Position numbers and translations under genes: made by a program
Notes under the pieces: generated by a model
Databases searched by the model: none
What the model was told of the DNA's origin: nothing
What the model saw: only the letters and a program-made list of their open reading frames with translations
Assembly: GCF_020873895.1 (NCBI RefSeq)
Contig: NZ_JAHWGT010000018.1
Coordinates: forward strand, 1 to 64,000
Origin: Streptomyces sp. DH12
GTDB lineage: Bacteria > Actinomycetota > Actinomycetes > Streptomycetales > Streptomycetaceae
Reading direction: 5' to 3'
DNA length: 64,000 bases
In this document: positions 17,263-26,375 of the stretch, piece by piece
How positions within the stretch are numbered: position 1 is the stretch's first letter
Layout of the letters: every line of letters begins with the position of its first letter

Positions 17263-18507
17263 GTGCCGCGACTAAACAAACTAGCGACCGCCCCCCACGG
17301 AGCCCTCGGCGGAGACCCCGCCCCGCGCTCCCTGTCCCGCCTCCGGACCGCCCTCACCCTCTTCTTCGCCCTCGACGGCTTCCTCTTCGCCGGCTGGGTG
17401 GTGCGCATCCCCGCGATCAAGGAGCAGACCGGCTCCTCCGCGAGCGATCTCGGATTGGCCCTCCTCGGCGTCTCCGCCGGCGCCGTCGTCACCATGACGC
17501 TCACCGGACGGCTCTGCCGGCGCTTCGGCAGCCACCCCGTGACCGTCGCCTCGGCCGTCCTGCTCTCGCTGGGCATCGCGCTCCCGGCGCTCACCCACTC
17601 GGCGCTCGCCCTCGGGCTCGTCCTGCTGGTCTTCGGCACCGGCTACGGCGCCATCAACGTCGCCATGAACAGTGCGGCCGTGGACCTGGTCGCGGCCCTG
17701 CGGCGCCCGGTCATGCCGTCCTTCCACGCCGCCTTCAGCCTCGGCGGCATGCTCGGCGCCGGCCTGGGCGGGCTGGTCGCGGGCGGCCTCTTCCCCGCCG
17801 CGCACCTGTGCGCGCTCACGGTCACCGGCCTCCTCCTGACCGCGGGAGCCGGACCCGTCCTGCTGCGCCACCCCTCCCCCGCGCCGCCCGGGCCCCCGGC
17901 CCGGCCGACCCGGGCCGACGGCGGTACGAGGGGCCGCCGGCCGGACGCCCGTTCGCGCCGCCTGGTCACCGTCTTCGGCGTCATCGCGCTGTGCACCGCG
18001 TACGGGGAGGGGGCCCTCGCCGACTGGGGCGCCCTGCACCTGTCGCAGGACCTGCACGCCCACCCGGGCGTCGCGGCCGCCGGGTACTCCCTGTTCGCCC
18101 TGGCGATGACGGCCGGGCGGCTCTCCGGCACGGTCCTGCTGGAGCGGCTCGGCCAGACCACGACGCTCGTCGCGGGCGGTGTGACGGCCGCCGCCGGCAT
18201 GCTGCTGGGTTCGCTGGCGCCGGAGGTGTGGGCGGTGCTCCTGGGGTTCGCGGTCACCGGGCTGGGCCTGGCGAACATCTTCCCCGTGGCGGTGGCCAGG
18301 GCCGGCGCCCTCGCGGGCCCCGCCGGGGTGGCGGCCGCCTCCACGCTCGGGTACGGCGGCATGCTGCTGGGGCCGCCCGTGATCGGCTTCCTCGCGGAGT
18401 GGTTCTCGCTGCCGGTGGCCCTCACGAGCGTGGCGGTGCTCGCCGCGGGCGCGGCGGTGATCGGGTACCGGGTGCGGGGCGCCGTGGCGCCGGGCCGCAC
18501 CGAGTAG
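17263..18507 (+). CDS. Major facilitator superfamily transporter
   Basis: This 414-residue protein has about twelve hydrophobic segments with a central loop (about 200-225) rich in Pro/Arg. The first part shows FFALDGFLFAGWVVRIPAIKEQTGSS, with GRLCRRFGS as the motif-A equivalent loop between TM2 and TM3. It resembles MFS proteins often annotated as FucP/ProP-like or drug exporters (YbjJ-type); substrate cannot be named. The GTG start is supported by a well-placed -35/-10. The first codons use CTA and AAA, unusual for the window. No adjacent enzyme suggests a cargo. Confidence 0.85.
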   Translation: MPRLNKLATAPHGALGGDPAPRSLSRLRTALTLFFALDGFLFAGWVVRIPAIKEQTGSSASDLGLALLGVSAGAVVTMTLTGRLCRRFGSHPVTVASAVLLSLGIALPALTHSALALGLVLLVFGTGYGAINVAMNSAAVDLVAALRRPVMPSFHAAFSLGGMLGAGLGGLVAGGLFPAAHLCALTVTGLLLTAGAGPVLLRHPSPAPPGPPARPTRADGGTRGRRPDARSRRLVTVFGVIALCTAYGEGALADWGALHLSQDLHAHPGVAAAGYSLFALAMTAGRLSGTVLLERLGQTTTLVAGGVTAAAGMLLGSLAPEVWAVLLGFAVTGLGLANIFPVAVARAGALAGPAGVAAASTLGYGGMLLGPPVIGFLAEWFSLPVALTSVAVLAAGAAVIGYRVRGAVAPGRTE

Positions 18508-18563
18508 CCGCGCCCCCGTGCGACGGCCGGTCCTCCGGGGCCCGGGCCTGGCAGAATCCCGCC

Positions 18564-19316
18564 ATGGACACTGCCGAGCACATCAAGTACCTCGTGCGGG
18601 AGGGCCAGTTGCTGGCCGACGCTGCCGCGGAGGCGGGCCCGGACGCGGAGCTGCCCACCTGCCCGGGGTGGCGGGTGCGGGACCTCGTGCGGCACACGGG
18701 CATGGTGCACCGCTGGGCGACCGCGTTCGTCGCCGAGGGCCTCACCGCGTACCGGCCGGGCGGCGGTGAGCCCGACCTCGACGGCGACGCGCTGTTCGAC
18801 TGGTACCGCGAGGGCCACGAGCGGCTGGTCGACGCGCTGACCGGGGCCACGGACGCCCTGGAGTGCTGGACGTTCCTGCCCGCCCCCTCCCCGCACGCCT
18901 TCTGGGCGCGGCGCCAGGCGCACGAGACGACCGTGCACCGGGTCGACGCCGAGTCCGCGCTCGGCCTGGTCGCCGGGCGCTCCCCCGTCGGCCCCGCCCT
19001 GGCCGCCGACGGCGTCGACGAGTTGCTGCGCGGCTTCCACGGACGGGAGCGCAGCCGCGTCCGCACGGACCGGCCGGGGACCCTGCGCGTACGGGCCACG
19101 GACACCGGCGACGTCTGGACGGTACGCCTGTCCGCCGACGCGCCGCGCACCGCGCGTGACGCGGAAGGACCCGCGGACTGCGAGTTGAGCGGCCCGGCCG
19201 AGGCCCTGTACCTGACGCTGTGGAACCGCATCCCGGCCGGTTCCCCCGCCGTCGCCCTGTCCGGGGACGACCGCCTCGCCCGGGTCTGGCGCGAGACGTC
19301 GGCGGTGACGTGGTGA
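18564..19316 (+). CDS. Maleylpyruvate isomerase-family mycothiol-dependent enzyme (DinB-like fold)
   Basis: The 250-residue protein has the MDMPI N-terminal four-helix region (about 1-140) with CPGWRVRDLVRHTGMVHRW and HETTVHRVDAESALG, which carry the metal-binding histidines, and a C-terminal MDMPI_C domain (about 150-245). Such actinobacterial proteins use mycothiol as thiol cofactor in isomerisation or detoxification; the true substrate is unknown. CAGAAT at 18552-18557 lies six bases before the ATG, so it is probably leaderless. The stop overlaps a possible GTG of the next reading frame (GTGA). Confidence 0.87.
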   Translation: MDTAEHIKYLVREGQLLADAAAEAGPDAELPTCPGWRVRDLVRHTGMVHRWATAFVAEGLTAYRPGGGEPDLDGDALFDWYREGHERLVDALTGATDALECWTFLPAPSPHAFWARRQAHETTVHRVDAESALGLVAGRSPVGPALAADGVDELLRGFHGRERSRVRTDRPGTLRVRATDTGDVWTVRLSADAPRTARDAEGPADCELSGPAEALYLTLWNRIPAGSPAVALSGDDRLARVWRETSAVTW

Positions 19317-19459
19317 CCGGAGCGAACGGCCGGGGGGGTGCGGGAGACACCGGTGGCAGGGGTGAATCGGGTGGCAGGAGAGGCACGGGTGACGGAAGCG
19401 CGGCGGGCCAGGACGGGCAGGCCGCGCGGGTGACGCCACGTCAGGCGCGGCGTGACGCG

Positions 19460-19702
19460 ATGACGGTGGAGATCGGGTACGCCGTGGTGACCGGCACACT
19501 CCTGGCCGCGGCCGTGTTCTGCCTGCTCGCCGTGCCGCTGCTGCTGTTAGACCTCGCGCGGCCGGTACGGCGCGGCCTGCTGGTCACCGCCTCGGGGGCG
19601 GCGGGGCTCGCGTTCGCGGTGCGCGCGGTCGGGGTGCTGTGGCGGTTCGGCGACGCGTACCCGCAACGGCGCCCGGACGCGGGCGCGCACGAGGGGACGT
19701 GA
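19460..19702 (+). CDS. Small two-helix membrane protein with a TTA codon
   Basis: The 80-residue product has two hydrophobic segments (about residues 8-32 and 40-64) separated by DLARPVRRG, with charged termini. No family is recognised. The codon at 19547-19549 is TTA (leucine), which in Streptomyces requires the bldA tRNA, so translation may be limited to differentiation. An in-frame GTG at 19313 overlaps the upstream TGA (GTGA) and would add a Gly/Arg-rich 49-residue extension; translational coupling favours it, sequence conservation favours ATG 19460. Confidence 0.6.
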   Translation: MTVEIGYAVVTGTLLAAAVFCLLAVPLLLLDLARPVRRGLLVTASGAAGLAFAVRAVGVLWRFGDAYPQRRPDAGAHEGT

Positions 19703-19733
19703 TCGCGGGGGCGCGCGCCGGGCCCGGCGGGCC

Positions 19734-20981
19734 CTACCGCTCCCCGGGGCCCGCTGTGTCGACCTCGGTGTCCGGTCGTTCCGTGCCCGGGGCCGGGTGC
19801 CGGCGGTCCAGTACCTCCAGGGCGCGGCGCGCCACGGCGTTGGTCCGCACCACCCCGGCCAGGGTCGTCGCGCCGCGGGTGATGTCGGTGAACGCCCGCC
19901 AGGCGGGCCGCAGCCCTGTCACCGCCGTGTGCACCAGCCCGGGACGGCGCTCGAAGGTGGCGAGCAACCGCCGCCCGACCGCCATCTCCACGCCGAGCCC
20001 CGCCTTGATGGCGAACGCGTAGTTCAGGGCCTGTCGGCGCGCGTCGACCGCGTCGTGCGCCTCGGCGATGCGGGCCGCCCACTCGCCCGCGAGCCGTCCC
20101 GAGCGCAGCGCGAAGGAGATGCCCTCTCGGGTCCACGGCTCCAGCAGGCCGGCCGCGTCGCCGCAGACGATGACCCGGCCGCGGGAGAGCGGGGAGTCGT
20201 CGCTGCGGCACCGGGTCAGGTGCCCCGAGGAGACGGCCGGCTCGAAACCGGCGAGGCCGAGCCGGGCGACGAAGTCGTCCAGGTACCGCTTGGTGGCGGC
20301 GCCGTCGCCGCGCGCCGAGATCACGCCGACGGTCAGGGTGTCGCCCTTGGGGAAGACCCAGCCGTAGCTGCCGGGCATCGGCCCCCAGTCGATCAGCACC
20401 CGCCCCGCCCAGTCCTCCGCCACGGAGGACGGCACGGGGATCTCCGCCTCCAGGCCCAGGTCGACCTGGTCGAGCTTGACGCCGACGTGCGCCCCTATGC
20501 GGCTGGCGCTGCCGTCCGCGCCGACCACGGCCCGCGCCAGGACCGTCCCGCCGTCGGCGAGGACGACGGCGACGGTACGCCGGTCCGGTACCGCCGCGCC
20601 GTGCTGCTCCACCCGCGCCACCGCGACGCCGGTGCGCACCTCGGCGCCCGCCGCACGTGCGTGCTCCACCAGCCGGGCGTCGAACTCGGGCCGGTTGACC
20701 AGGCCGAACAGCATCCGCTTCGAGCGGCGGGTGCGGGTGAAGCGGCCGTTCAGCGAGAAGGTGACGGCGTGCACCCGGTCACGCAGGGGCAGTTCGAAGC
20801 CGGGCGGCAGGGCGTCGCGCGACGGGCCGATGATGCCGCCGCCGCAGGTCTTGTAGCGGGGCAGTTCGGCCTTCTCCAGGAGCAGCACCCGACGGCCCGC
20901 GACTGCCGCGGCATAGGCCGCGGACGCTCCGGCCGGCCCTGCGCCGACCACGACGACATCCCACACGTTCTCGCTGCTCAC
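19734..20981 (-). CDS. Geranylgeranyl reductase-family FAD-dependent oxidoreductase
   Basis: This 415-residue flavoprotein has a Rossmann motif GAGPAGASAAYAAA (about 13-26), the CGGGI segment after PRYKT, GADGSASRIG for the DG motif and VIVCGDAAGLLEPWTREGISFAL for the GD motif. The family reduces isoprenoid double bonds (menaquinone side chains, archaeal-type lipids) or hydroxylates aromatics. The GTG was selected because the dinucleotide-binding strand follows it at the usual distance; upstream sequence is Arg-rich and not conserved-looking. In many actinomycetes this family sits near nuo genes, which is not so here. Confidence 0.87.
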   Translation of the reverse strand: MSSENVWDVVVVGAGPAGASAAYAAAVAGRRVLLLEKAELPRYKTCGGGIIGPSRDALPPGFELPLRDRVHAVTFSLNGRFTRTRRSKRMLFGLVNRPEFDARLVEHARAAGAEVRTGVAVARVEQHGAAVPDRRTVAVVLADGGTVLARAVVGADGSASRIGAHVGVKLDQVDLGLEAEIPVPSSVAEDWAGRVLIDWGPMPGSYGWVFPKGDTLTVGVISARGDGAATKRYLDDFVARLGLAGFEPAVSSGHLTRCRSDDSPLSRGRVIVCGDAAGLLEPWTREGISFALRSGRLAGEWAARIAEAHDAVDARRQALNYAFAIKAGLGVEMAVGRRLLATFERRPGLVHTAVTGLRPAWRAFTDITRGATTLAGVVRTNAVARRALEVLDRRHPAPGTERPDTEVDTAGPGER

Positions 20982-21139
20982 GATGTGCTTACGCTCCCGG
21001 TCCCGACCCGTGATCCAAGCTCTCGTCCGCATCCTACGGGGCGTTCCCCCGGCCCTCCTGTGCGAGGATCGGACGCGCGTTCGCCGCCCACACCGCCGCG
21101 ACGCCCGTCGTACCGCTGTCGCACCCACAGGAGCGTGCC

Positions 21140-22516
21140 ATGACCGCCCAGCCGATCGCCGAGCCGATCGCCTCCACCGTCGCCTCGCTGATGCCCCGCG
21201 CCAAGGCGGAGCTGTCCGAGCTCGTGGCGTTCCGGTCCGTGGCGGATCCCGCGCAGTTCCCCCCGAGCGAGTGCCGGGCGGCCGCCGCCTGGGTGGCGGA
21301 CGCGCTGCGCGCCGAGGACTTCACCGACGTCGCGGTCCTGGACACCCCGGACGGCAGCCAGTCCGTGTACGGGTACCTGCCGGGCCCCGCCGGCGCCCCG
21401 ACGGTGCTGCTGTACGCGCACTACGACGTCCAGCCGCCGCTGGACCTCGCCGGCTGGGACACGCCGCCGTTCGAGCTGACCGAGCGTGAGGGCCGCTGGT
21501 ACGGGCGCGGCGCGGCGGACTGCAAGGGCGGGTTCATCATGCACCTGCTCGCGCTGCGGGCCCTGAAGGCGAACGGCGGCGTACCCGTCGGCGTCAAGGT
21601 CATCGTCGAGGGCTCGGAGGAGCAGGGCACGGGCGGCCTGGAGCGGTACGCCGAGGCCCACCCGGAGCTGCTGGCCTCCGACGCGATCGTGATCGGCGAC
21701 ACCGGCAACTTCCGCGTCGGCCTGCCGACGGTCACCGCCTCCCTGCGTGGGATGACCATGCTGCGGGTCCAGGTGGACACCCTCGGGGGCAACCTGCACT
21801 CGGGCCAGTTCGGCGGCGCCGCCCCCGACGCCCTGGCCGCGCTGATCCGCGTCCTCGACTCGCTGCGCGCCGAGGACGGCTCCACCACCGTCGACGGGCT
21901 GGCCGCGGACGCGAAGTGGCAGGGCCTGGAGTACCCGGAGGAGGACTTCCGGCGGGACGCGAGGGTGCTGGAGGGGGTGGGGCTGATCGGTTCCGGCAGC
22001 ATCGCCGACCGGCTCTGGGCGCGCCCGGCGGTCACGGTGATCGGCATCGACTGCCCGCCGGTCGTCGGGGCCACCCCGTCCGTCCAGGCCACGGCCCGTG
22101 CCCAGGTCAGCCTGCGGGTGCCGCCCGGCCAGGACGCGGCCGAGGCGACGAAGCTGCTCACCGCGCACCTCCAGGCGCACACCCCGTGGGGGGCGCGGGT
22201 GAGCGTGGAGCAGATCGGGCAGGGCCAGCCGTTCCAGGCGGACGTCGCGAGCCCCGCGTACACGTCGATGGCCGACGCGCTGGCGGCGGCGTACCCCGGC
22301 GAGGAGATGCAGGCGGCGGGGATGGGCGGCTCGATCCCGCTGTGCAACACGCTGGGCGCGCTGTACCCGGAGGCGGAGATCCTGCTGATCGGGCTGAGCG
22401 AGCCGGAGGCGCAGATCCACGCGGTGAACGAGAGCGTGTCGCCGCAGGAGCTGGAGCGGATGTCCGTGGCGGAGGCGCTGTTCCTGGTGAACTACGCGGC
22501 GTCGAAGCGGAGTTGA
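21140..22516 (+). CDS. M20-family dipeptidase
   Basis: This 458-residue zinc peptidase has the metal-ligand motifs YAHYDVQP (His94, Asp96), GRGAADCKGG, EGSEEQGTGGL (bridging Glu pair) and a C-terminal HAVNESV. An inserted dimerisation domain occupies roughly residues 190-350. Family members cleave dipeptides or N-acyl amino acids in the cytoplasm. It lies divergent from the FAD reductase gene across about 158 bases. A purine-rich GGAGCGTGCC precedes the ATG. Confidence 0.9.
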   Translation: MTAQPIAEPIASTVASLMPRAKAELSELVAFRSVADPAQFPPSECRAAAAWVADALRAEDFTDVAVLDTPDGSQSVYGYLPGPAGAPTVLLYAHYDVQPPLDLAGWDTPPFELTEREGRWYGRGAADCKGGFIMHLLALRALKANGGVPVGVKVIVEGSEEQGTGGLERYAEAHPELLASDAIVIGDTGNFRVGLPTVTASLRGMTMLRVQVDTLGGNLHSGQFGGAAPDALAALIRVLDSLRAEDGSTTVDGLAADAKWQGLEYPEEDFRRDARVLEGVGLIGSGSIADRLWARPAVTVIGIDCPPVVGATPSVQATARAQVSLRVPPGQDAAEATKLLTAHLQAHTPWGARVSVEQIGQGQPFQADVASPAYTSMADALAAAYPGEEMQAAGMGGSIPLCNTLGALYPEAEILLIGLSEPEAQIHAVNESVSPQELERMSVAEALFLVNYAASKRS

Positions 22517-22586
22517 GCTCACGGCGGAATGCGCCCAGAGCGTACGGGGGGTGGTCCGGGCGGGCCGCCCCCGTAGCGTCGGAACC

Positions 22587-23453
22587 ATGATTCGGCACCC
22601 CGACCACGCCCCCCTGCCCACCACTGCCACCGCGCCCGCCACCGCCGCGCCCGCCACGGCCGCACCCGCCACTGCCACCGTCGGCACGGTGACGCCCGCC
22701 GTCGTCCCCGGTACGCCGGGGAGCGCCCGGGACCGTGACCCCCTCGACGTCGTCCCGGTCCGGCCCGGGCTGCACCTGCTGCGTTTCCCCATCGGCCAGG
22801 CGTACCTGTGGGATGACGGTGACGGGGAGTCGACGCTGGTCGACGCCGGGTGGGCGGGGGCCGCGGACGCCGTCGACCGGGCGCTGCGGCGGGTGGGCGG
22901 TGACGGCGCCCGGCTGCGCCGGATCGTGCTCACCCACTGCCACCGCGACCACGTGGGCGCCGCGGCGGAGCTCGCCCGACGGCACGGTGCGGAGGTCCTC
23001 GCGCACCGGCTGGACGCCCCGGTGATCCGCGGCGAGGCGCCGGTACCCGACCCGGACCTGCTGGAATGGGAGGTACCGCTCTACCAGCACGGGCTGACCG
23101 TGCCCGAGGCACCGCCGACGCCCGTCCACCGCGAGCTGGCGGAAGGGGACGTCCTCGACTTCGGCGGCGGCGCGCACGTGCTGCACACCCCCGGCCACAC
23201 CGACGGGTCGCTCGCCGTCCACCTGCCGCGGCACGGCGTGCTGTTCACCGGGGACACCGTGGCGTCGGTGGGCGGGGTGGCGCTGGGCGTGTTCCATGTG
23301 GACCGCGCCACCGCCGCGGCGTCGATGCGCCGCCTGGCCGCCCTGCCCGCCGACACGCTCCGCACGGTCTGCTTCGGCCACGGCGAGCCCCTGACCGGCG
23401 ACGCGGCGGCGGTGCTCCGCGCGGCGGCCGCCGCCACGGCACCGGGAGCGTAG
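22587..23453 (+). CDS. Metallo-beta-lactamase-fold hydrolase
   Basis: The 288-residue protein has the dinuclear zinc motif HCHRDH (His117, His119, Asp121, His122), then TPGHTDGS and FTGDTVAS with further ligands, closing at CFGHGEPL. It looks like a glyoxalase II-like or lactonase-like cytoplasmic hydrolase. The first 40 residues are an Ala/Thr/Pro repeat made by near-identical CGCCCGCCAC units. TAGCGT at 22574-22579 lies seven bases before the ATG and no ribosome site is seen, so the transcript is probably leaderless. It follows the M20 gene on the same strand after 70 bases but with its own promoter. Confidence 0.85.
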   Translation: MIRHPDHAPLPTTATAPATAAPATAAPATATVGTVTPAVVPGTPGSARDRDPLDVVPVRPGLHLLRFPIGQAYLWDDGDGESTLVDAGWAGAADAVDRALRRVGGDGARLRRIVLTHCHRDHVGAAAELARRHGAEVLAHRLDAPVIRGEAPVPDPDLLEWEVPLYQHGLTVPEAPPTPVHRELAEGDVLDFGGGAHVLHTPGHTDGSLAVHLPRHGVLFTGDTVASVGGVALGVFHVDRATAAASMRRLAALPADTLRTVCFGHGEPLTGDAAAVLRAAAAATAPGA

Positions 23454-23797
23454 CCCCGCGGCGGCCGCGCCCCTCCCCCGCGGGCAGGCGCCGTCCGGGT
23501 CGCCGGCCCGGCTCCGCGGGCCTCGCGGTCCTCGTGGCTCTCGCGTGGTTCTTGTGGGCCCTTCGCGTGTGCGGGGCGGTATCGAGCGGGGTGGACCCGG
23601 CCCGGCGGACCTCGGCGTGCCGTCCGGGCCGGTGGGCGGATCGGCCGCGGAGCGGCGCGGTCGCTGCCCGTACGGTGGCGGCGGTCCGGTCGGCGCACGT
23701 ACGGCCGACGGGAGCCCGGCCGACAGGGGGTCCGGCCGGCAGGGGGTCCGGTCGGCAGGGGCCGGCGGGGCCGACGGGAGTGCGGCCCGGCAGGCGT
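23454..23797. other. Intergenic region with imperfect tandem repeats
   Basis: No gene is seen in these 344 bases between convergent genes. From about 23709 to 23790 a 16-18 bp unit (GGGTCCGGCCGGCAGG-like) recurs about four times with substitutions. The rest is GC-rich unique sequence. The repeats may form overlapping hairpins that end transcription from either side. Confidence 0.5.
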
Positions 23798-24838
23798 CTA
23801 GCCGACGGGGACGCCGGCCTCCAGGTTGAGGACCGTGCCGCGTTCGCGGGCGCGCAGGGCCCAGCGCAGGCGCTCGTAGCGGACCGGGGGCAGCATGTCC
23901 GCGGCCTCCTCCTCGCTCGCGAAGCGCCAGCCGCGCAGTTCCGCGCCGGGCAGCAGGACGCGGTCGGTCTGGGCACCGCTGAGCCGGCCGCCGTCGAAGA
24001 GGAGCCGGAGCCCGCCGTAGCCGGGCGGACGGGGCGGCTCCCAGTCGACGACGAGGAGCCTCGGGACCGCGGCGAGTTCGAGGCCGGTCTCCTCGGCGAC
24101 CTCCCGCATCGCCGCGCGCGCCGGCGCCTCCCCGCGTTCGACGACACCGCCGGGGAACTCCCACCCGGGCTTGTACGTCGGGTCCACGAGCAGGACGCGG
24201 TCGGCGTCGTCGAAGAGCAGCACCCCCGCCGCGAGCGTCTCGCCCGTCGGCTCGGGCGTCTGCACGATGCCGCAGGTCCCGGCCGCGCCGGTGCGGACGG
24301 CGTCGGCGATGACCTTCGCCGTGGCCTCGGGGGTCAACGCGCCGTTGTCGACGGCGTACGCGTCGGCCCCCAGCCACCCGTCGAGCGCGGCGCGGAACGC
24401 CGCGGCGTGGTCGTGGCACCACTTGCGGACCCGTTCGTCCGCGTCCGGGGCGTCGGGGCGGTCGGCGCGCCCCTCGATCCGTCCGCGCAGGATCGTTTCG
24501 TCTGGGGTGAGCACGATGTGGTGAACGGGGATGCGGCGGGCCGCCAGGCCGCCGAAGATCTCGTCGCGGTACTCCTGGCGCAGCACGGTCATCGGCACGA
24601 CGAGGACGCCACCGACCTCGGCGTGCAGCGCCGCCGCGGCGTCGACCACCAGGCGGCGCCAGATGCCCAGGTCCTGGTAGTCGCCGGCGGCGGCGAGCCG
24701 GTCGGGCGGGAGCAGCATCGGCAGCGTCCCGCCGATGAGTTCAGGGTCGTACAAGGTGCTGTTCGGGATCAGGTCGATCAGTTCGCGCGCGGCACTGGTC
24801 TTGCCGGCGCCGAACGCACCGTTGATCCAGACGATCAC
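23798..24838 (-). CDS. P-loop kinase-like domain fused to a NUDIX hydrolase
   Basis: This 346-residue protein starts with an AAA/zeta-toxin-like nucleotide-binding domain (Walker A GAFGAGKT, residues 7-14; about 1-190) and ends with a NUDIX domain whose box matches GX5EX7REUXEEXGU exactly (about 231-253, with REVAEETGL). The N-terminal part resembles small-molecule or nucleoside kinases of the ATP-binding YrhB/shikimate-kinase-like group; the NUDIX part hydrolyses nucleoside diphosphate derivatives. A combined sanitation or tRNA/nucleotide-repair role is possible but unproven. GAGGGGG directly precedes the GTG start. Confidence 0.85.
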   Translation of the reverse strand: MIVWINGAFGAGKTSAARELIDLIPNSTLYDPELIGGTLPMLLPPDRLAAAGDYQDLGIWRRLVVDAAAALHAEVGGVLVVPMTVLRQEYRDEIFGGLAARRIPVHHIVLTPDETILRGRIEGRADRPDAPDADERVRKWCHDHAAAFRAALDGWLGADAYAVDNGALTPEATAKVIADAVRTGAAGTCGIVQTPEPTGETLAAGVLLFDDADRVLLVDPTYKPGWEFPGGVVERGEAPARAAMREVAEETGLELAAVPRLLVVDWEPPRPPGYGGLRLLFDGGRLSGAQTDRVLLPGAELRGWRFASEEEAADMLPPVRYERLRWALRARERGTVLNLEAGVPVG

Positions 24839-25121
24839 GGTTCCCCCTCTTCCGTTGGCCCCCAGTGGCTTGCCCGCAACACCCTGCCACGGAAACCCGC
24901 GGCCCCGGCGTGCGTGGCCGTAACGGTCCGAAGCCGACGGGCCTTCCCGCCGGGGACGTACACCGGTACCTCCCGCACACGCCGCCGAGTTGGCCGGATC
25001 CCGGCGGTGCGCGACCGGATCCCACGGGTCGGCCCGCGGTCCGGTCGGGGGCAGCCGAGGGCGGGCGTCCAGGAACCATGTGGCCACCGGGCCCCGCCGG
25101 CCGGGCGCGGCAGCGGGGCGG

Positions 25122-26141
25122 TCAGCGGGCGGCCAGCACGATCCACACCGGGCCGGGCGCGAAGGCGAGCGGAGCGCCGGTGGGGGTGGTGAAGGTCGTG
25201 CCGCCGCCGGCCGACGGGCGGCTCCAGCGGGCGTCGTACGCCTTGCCGTCGCGCAGGACCAGCGCGGAGCCCGAACCGACGGTCTCGGTGTAGGGGGTGA
25301 CGTTCCCGCCGCGGTCCCGGAACGTCGACGGGCGGATCGTGACGTCCTGGACGACGACCGTCTTCGCCCCGACGCGCCCGCCGTCCGTCGTCCGGGCCGG
25401 CGTGCCGTCCATGGAGACCAGCCAGCGCTGCTCGGCGGCGGACCAGGCGAAGCCGTACCGGGCGGCGGGGAAGCGCACGGCGTGCTGGTCCACGGGGCGG
25501 CCGCCGGCCGGCGCGGGGCCGAAGCGGAAGCCGATGTCCCGGGCGGTGCCGGCCTGCGGGGCGGCGGCGAGGGCTCGTTGGGGGTCGAGGTAGAGGTTGT
25601 GCGGGGCGGGGCGGTCGGGGGCACGCTCGTACGCGGCGGGGGCCCGCTCGGGCGGCAGCGCGTACAGCGGTGCCTCCTGGAGGAAGCCCTTCAGGGCGCT
25701 GCGGACCCCGGAGTACGCGAGCGCCGGGCGCTCGAACTGGCGCAGCAGCTCCACGTCCGACTCTCGCGCGCTGCGCACCGGTCCGACCGTCGGCGGCTGC
25801 TGCGACGCGTACACCGCGAGGAGGCGGGTGAGCCCGGCCTCGACCTGCTCGACGTAGACGAGGTCGGCGGCGCCCAGCCCGGTGTGGGGGCGGGCGGCGG
25901 CCACGTTGTCGATCTTCACGGCGAGCACGGGTCCGGTCCTACCGGGCAGCCCGGTGAACGGGGAGACGGCTGGGGTGGACGGTACGGGCGAGGTCGTCGC
26001 CGCGGGCGGGGACGTCGTCGGTGCGGGGCGATCGCGGTCGCCGGTGCCGCAGCCGGCGAGTACCAGGGCGAGCGCGACCGCGACGGCCGCCACCGCGGCG
26101 ATGGCGACGCCGACCGGTCCTCGCGTGCGCGACGTGTCCAA
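25122..26141 (-). CDS. DUF3048-domain secreted lipoprotein
   Basis: The 339-residue product has a lipoprotein signal peptide (hydrophobic stretch about 10-29, lipobox LVLAGC with Cys31), a Thr/Pro/Ser linker, and then a DUF3048 (YerB-like) domain with SPFTGLPG, VKIDNVAAARPHTGL, VYVEQVEAGLTRLLAVY and PVRSARESDVELL. Bacterial YerB-like proteins are envelope lipoproteins of unknown function. A TTG start is proposed because GGAG lies eight bases upstream and the signal peptide begins there. The mature protein should be anchored outside the cytoplasmic membrane. Confidence 0.88.
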   Translation of the reverse strand: MDTSRTRGPVGVAIAAVAAVAVALALVLAGCGTGDRDRPAPTTSPPAATTSPVPSTPAVSPFTGLPGRTGPVLAVKIDNVAAARPHTGLGAADLVYVEQVEAGLTRLLAVYASQQPPTVGPVRSARESDVELLRQFERPALAYSGVRSALKGFLQEAPLYALPPERAPAAYERAPDRPAPHNLYLDPQRALAAAPQAGTARDIGFRFGPAPAGGRPVDQHAVRFPAARYGFAWSAAEQRWLVSMDGTPARTTDGGRVGAKTVVVQDVTIRPSTFRDRGGNVTPYTETVGSGSALVLRDGKAYDARWSRPSAGGGTTFTTPTGAPLAFAPGPVWIVLAAR

Positions 26142-26375
26142 CGGTCCAGCTCCCTGCCTCCTCCAGTGCAGCACAGATGAGGGCGGGACGACAGTGACCA
26201 CCGGGACGGGCGCGTCAGCCGGGGTGGTCGGGAAGGACGGGGTGTGCGCCTTCCGTCGTTGCCGGGCGACGCGGCGAGGAGGGCGGGGGGCAGGGTACGG
26301 TCGCGGCGGGCGGGACGCCGGGGGCGCTCCGCCCGCGTGCCGTGTGGTGCGGTGGAAGAAGGGGGGGCGAGAGGC

